The notes under the pieces were generated by a model that ran no database searches, had not been told where the DNA came from, and saw only the letters and a list, made by a program, of their open reading frames with translations. A program made the position numbers and the translations under genes. From Candidatus Hydrothermota bacterium (GTDB taxonomy: Bacteria; Hydrothermota; Hydrothermia; B15-G9), in NCBI GenBank assembly GCA_003645975.1, contig QNDP01000085.1, positions 1 through 6,374 on the forward strand: DNA of 6,374 nucleotides, written 5' to 3'. How positions within the stretch are numbered: the first letter of the stretch is position 1; each line of letters opens with the position of its first letter. Shown here piece by piece: positions 4,629-6,374 of the stretch.

Positions 4629-6374
4629 ATGAAAGAATACATCAAATACAAAGTTGCCTCTAAAGGCGTTTCGATTACTAAGGGAGTCAGCACCCTCATT
4701 GAGAAGGCGGAGGAAGAGGGTGCTAAGGTAGTTTGGCACAGGTTCTTAGAGCAACAGCCTCAATGTGGCTTTGGCCAGCTTGGGGTTTGTTGTCGCAACT
4801 GTGCCATGGGGCCGTGTCGCATAGACCCATTTGGCGCTGGCCCAACAAAAGGCGTTTGCGGTGCTGATGCTCATACCATCGTTGCAAGGAACATCTTGAG
4901 GATGATAGCTGCGGGTGCCGCAGCACACAGCGACCATGCAAGGGATGTTGTCCATGTGTTTAAGGCCACAGCAGAAGGCAAAGCACCTGATTACAAACTT
5001 ACGGACTCAGCTAAGCTAAAAGCACTTGCAAAGGCCTTGGGCATCAAAGTCGAAGGCAAAAAAGACAATCAAATCGCCATCGAGGTCGCCGAAGTTTTGG
5101 AGAAAGAATTCGGTAAACCGGACGATGAACCGTTGAAGCTGCTCATGGCGACCGCTCCCAAGAAGCGTGTGAAGGTTTGGGAAAAGCTCGGTGTGATGCC
5201 TCGAGCAATCGACCGTGAGATCTGCGAATGCATGCACAGAACACATATCGGTGTCGATGCTGACCCTGCAAGCCTGCTCCTGCACGGCGTTCGCACATCG
5301 CTCAGCGATGGCTGGAGCGGCTCCATGATGGCTACTTACCTGAGTGACATCCTTTTTGGAACACCGAAACCGATCAAATCGACAGCGAACCTCGGCGTCC
5401 TCAAAGAGGATATGGTTAATATTGTTGTTCACGGCCATAATCCGATACTCTCCACCAAGATTGCCGAAGTGGCCCAGAGCAAAGAGATGCAAGAGTTAGC
5501 CAAGAAACACGGTGCGAAAGGCATAAATGTGGTCGGCATGTGCTGCACTGGAAACGAAGTCCTTATGCGACTCGGTGTTCCACTGGTCGGCAACTTCCTC
5601 ATGCAGGAGCTTGTTATCGTAACAGGCGCTGTTGAAGCGGTGATTATCGACTACCAGTGCCTGATGCCTGCACTGGTCGATGTGGCAGGTTGTTATCACA
5701 CGAAGATCATCACAACCGAACCGAAAGGGCATATCCCCGGTGCAACACATATCGAGTTCGAGCCTGAGCGCGCCAACGAAATTGCGAAGAAGATTGTCCG
5801 CATGGCAATCGAGAACTACGATAACCGCATCAAAGAGAAAGTGGTGATTCCGAAGCACAAGATGGAACTTGTCGCAGGTTTCAGCGTGGAAGCGATTCTG
5901 GAGGCGCTTGGTGGAACGCTTGACCCGCTGCTCAATGCTATCAAGGATGGCACAATCAAGGGTGTTGTCGGCATAGTTGGTTGTAACAACCCGAAAGCCA
6001 TCCACAACAATAGCCATGTGACTTTGAGCAGAGAGCTGATAAAACGCGATGTGCTCGTTGTCGGAACAGGCTGCTGGGGTATCGCCGCGGCGATGGAAGG
6101 ACTGATGACTCTCGGAGCGGCTGCAGATGCTGGTCCCGGGCTTAAGAAGATTTGCGAAGCACTTGGAATACCGCCTTGCCTCCACATGGGCTCGTGTGTT
6201 GATTGCTCCAGAATTCTCATCGCGCTCGGTGCCATGGCGGAGGCTCTCGGTGTCGATATACCTGACCTCCCGGCCGCAGGCTCTGCACCTGAATGGATGA
6301 GTGAAAAAGCGGTTTCTATCGGGACTTATTTCGTTGCGAGCGGTGTGTTCACACACCTCGGCATAGTGCCGCCG
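4629..6374 (+). CDS. cooS: CooS, anaerobic Ni-Fe carbon monoxide dehydrogenase (3' end cut off by window)
   Basis: This enzyme interconverts CO and CO2 at a [Ni-4Fe-4S] C-cluster, as a cytoplasmic homodimer. 582 codons are visible with no stop; the family is about 630-640 residues, so roughly 50 are missing. Against Carboxydothermus CODH-II, recalled from memory, the key residues line up. The D-cluster has Cys46 and Cys54. The B-cluster has Cys55, Cys58, Cys63 and Cys77. The C-cluster has the HGH motif at 268-270 and Cys306, Cys344, Cys452, Cys482 and Cys523. The catalytic set is His100, Lys560 and Ile564 (His93, Lys563 and Ile567 there). The C-X7-C D-cluster spacing fits a [4Fe-4S] rather than a [2Fe-2S] type. 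In the row of histidines thought to conduct protons, His100, His103 and His109 are present, but the third position is Asp106. No acetyl-CoA synthase gene is seen, so a CO-oxidising or CO2-reducing role with CooF is likelier than an acetyl-CoA synthase complex, though downstream genes could change this. Confidence 0.97.
   Translation, partial: MKEYIKYKVASKGVSITKGVSTLIEKAEEEGAKVVWHRFLEQQPQCGFGQLGVCCRNCAMGPCRIDPFGAGPTKGVCGADAHTIVARNILRMIAAGAAAHSDHARDVVHVFKATAEGKAPDYKLTDSAKLKALAKALGIKVEGKKDNQIAIEVAEVLEKEFGKPDDEPLKLLMATAPKKRVKVWEKLGVMPRAIDREICECMHRTHIGVDADPASLLLHGVRTSLSDGWSGSMMATYLSDILFGTPKPIKSTANLGVLKEDMVNIVVHGHNPILSTKIAEVAQSKEMQELAKKHGAKGINVVGMCCTGNEVLMRLGVPLVGNFLMQELVIVTGAVEAVIIDYQCLMPALVDVAGCYHTKIITTEPKGHIPGATHIEFEPERANEIAKKIVRMAIENYDNRIKEKVVIPKHKMELVAGFSVEAILEALGGTLDPLLNAIKDGTIKGVVGIVGCNNPKAIHNNSHVTLSRELIKRDVLVVGTGCWGIAAAMEGLMTLGAAADAGPGLKKICEALGIPPCLHMGSCVDCSRILIALGAMAEALGVDIPDLPAAGSAPEWMSEKAVSIGTYFVASGVFTHLGIVPP

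Noticed and set aside
5496..6356. 286-codon open frame on the minus strand
   Set aside because: It is antisense to cooS, whose frame has all expected metal ligands. The reverse translation is rich in His, Cys and Arg with no recognisable domain.

Overview
This window looks like chromosomal DNA from a bacterium, probably anaerobic and perhaps thermophilic. It carries a bacterial type-A RNase P RNA gene, and strong AAGGAGG ribosome binding sites precede cooF and cooS. The genes read as roughly half GC, whereas the RNase P RNA is about 65% GC by hand count. GC-rich stable RNA above a moderate-GC background is common in thermophiles, but it is only a hint. The first gene resembles long coiled-coil proteins (DUF4175-like) that I associate with the Fibrobacteres-Chlorobi-Bacteroidetes group and related candidate phyla. 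The species cannot be named from this window.

Layout, all on the + strand. Positions 1-1851 hold the 3' part of a long Gln/Leu-rich coiled-coil protein gene. Positions 1925-2358 hold rnpB. Positions 2400-3689 encode a cobalamin-binding-type radical SAM protein with no visible Shine-Dalgarno sequence. Positions 3690-3941 are an AT-rich intergenic region with a plausible sigma70-type promoter and a strong ribosome binding site. Positions 3942-4607 encode CooF, a ferredoxin-like protein with four [4Fe-4S] motifs. From 4629 to the window end runs cooS, the nickel-iron carbon monoxide dehydrogenase; 582 codons are visible and the C-terminus is cut off.

The functional core is the cooF-cooS pair. 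CooS oxidises CO (CO + H2O to CO2 + 2 H+ + 2 e-) at its Ni-Fe-S C-cluster, and CooF is the usual electron acceptor that passes electrons to a hydrogenase or another oxidoreductase. That partner and the nickel-insertion factor CooC are not in view and would be expected downstream. No CO sensor gene (cooA or rcoM) is visible. The coiled-coil gene, rnpB and the radical SAM gene have no evident link to CO metabolism. The window appears to be housekeeping chromosome leading into an energy-metabolism operon. I saw no mobile element, CRISPR array or tRNA.
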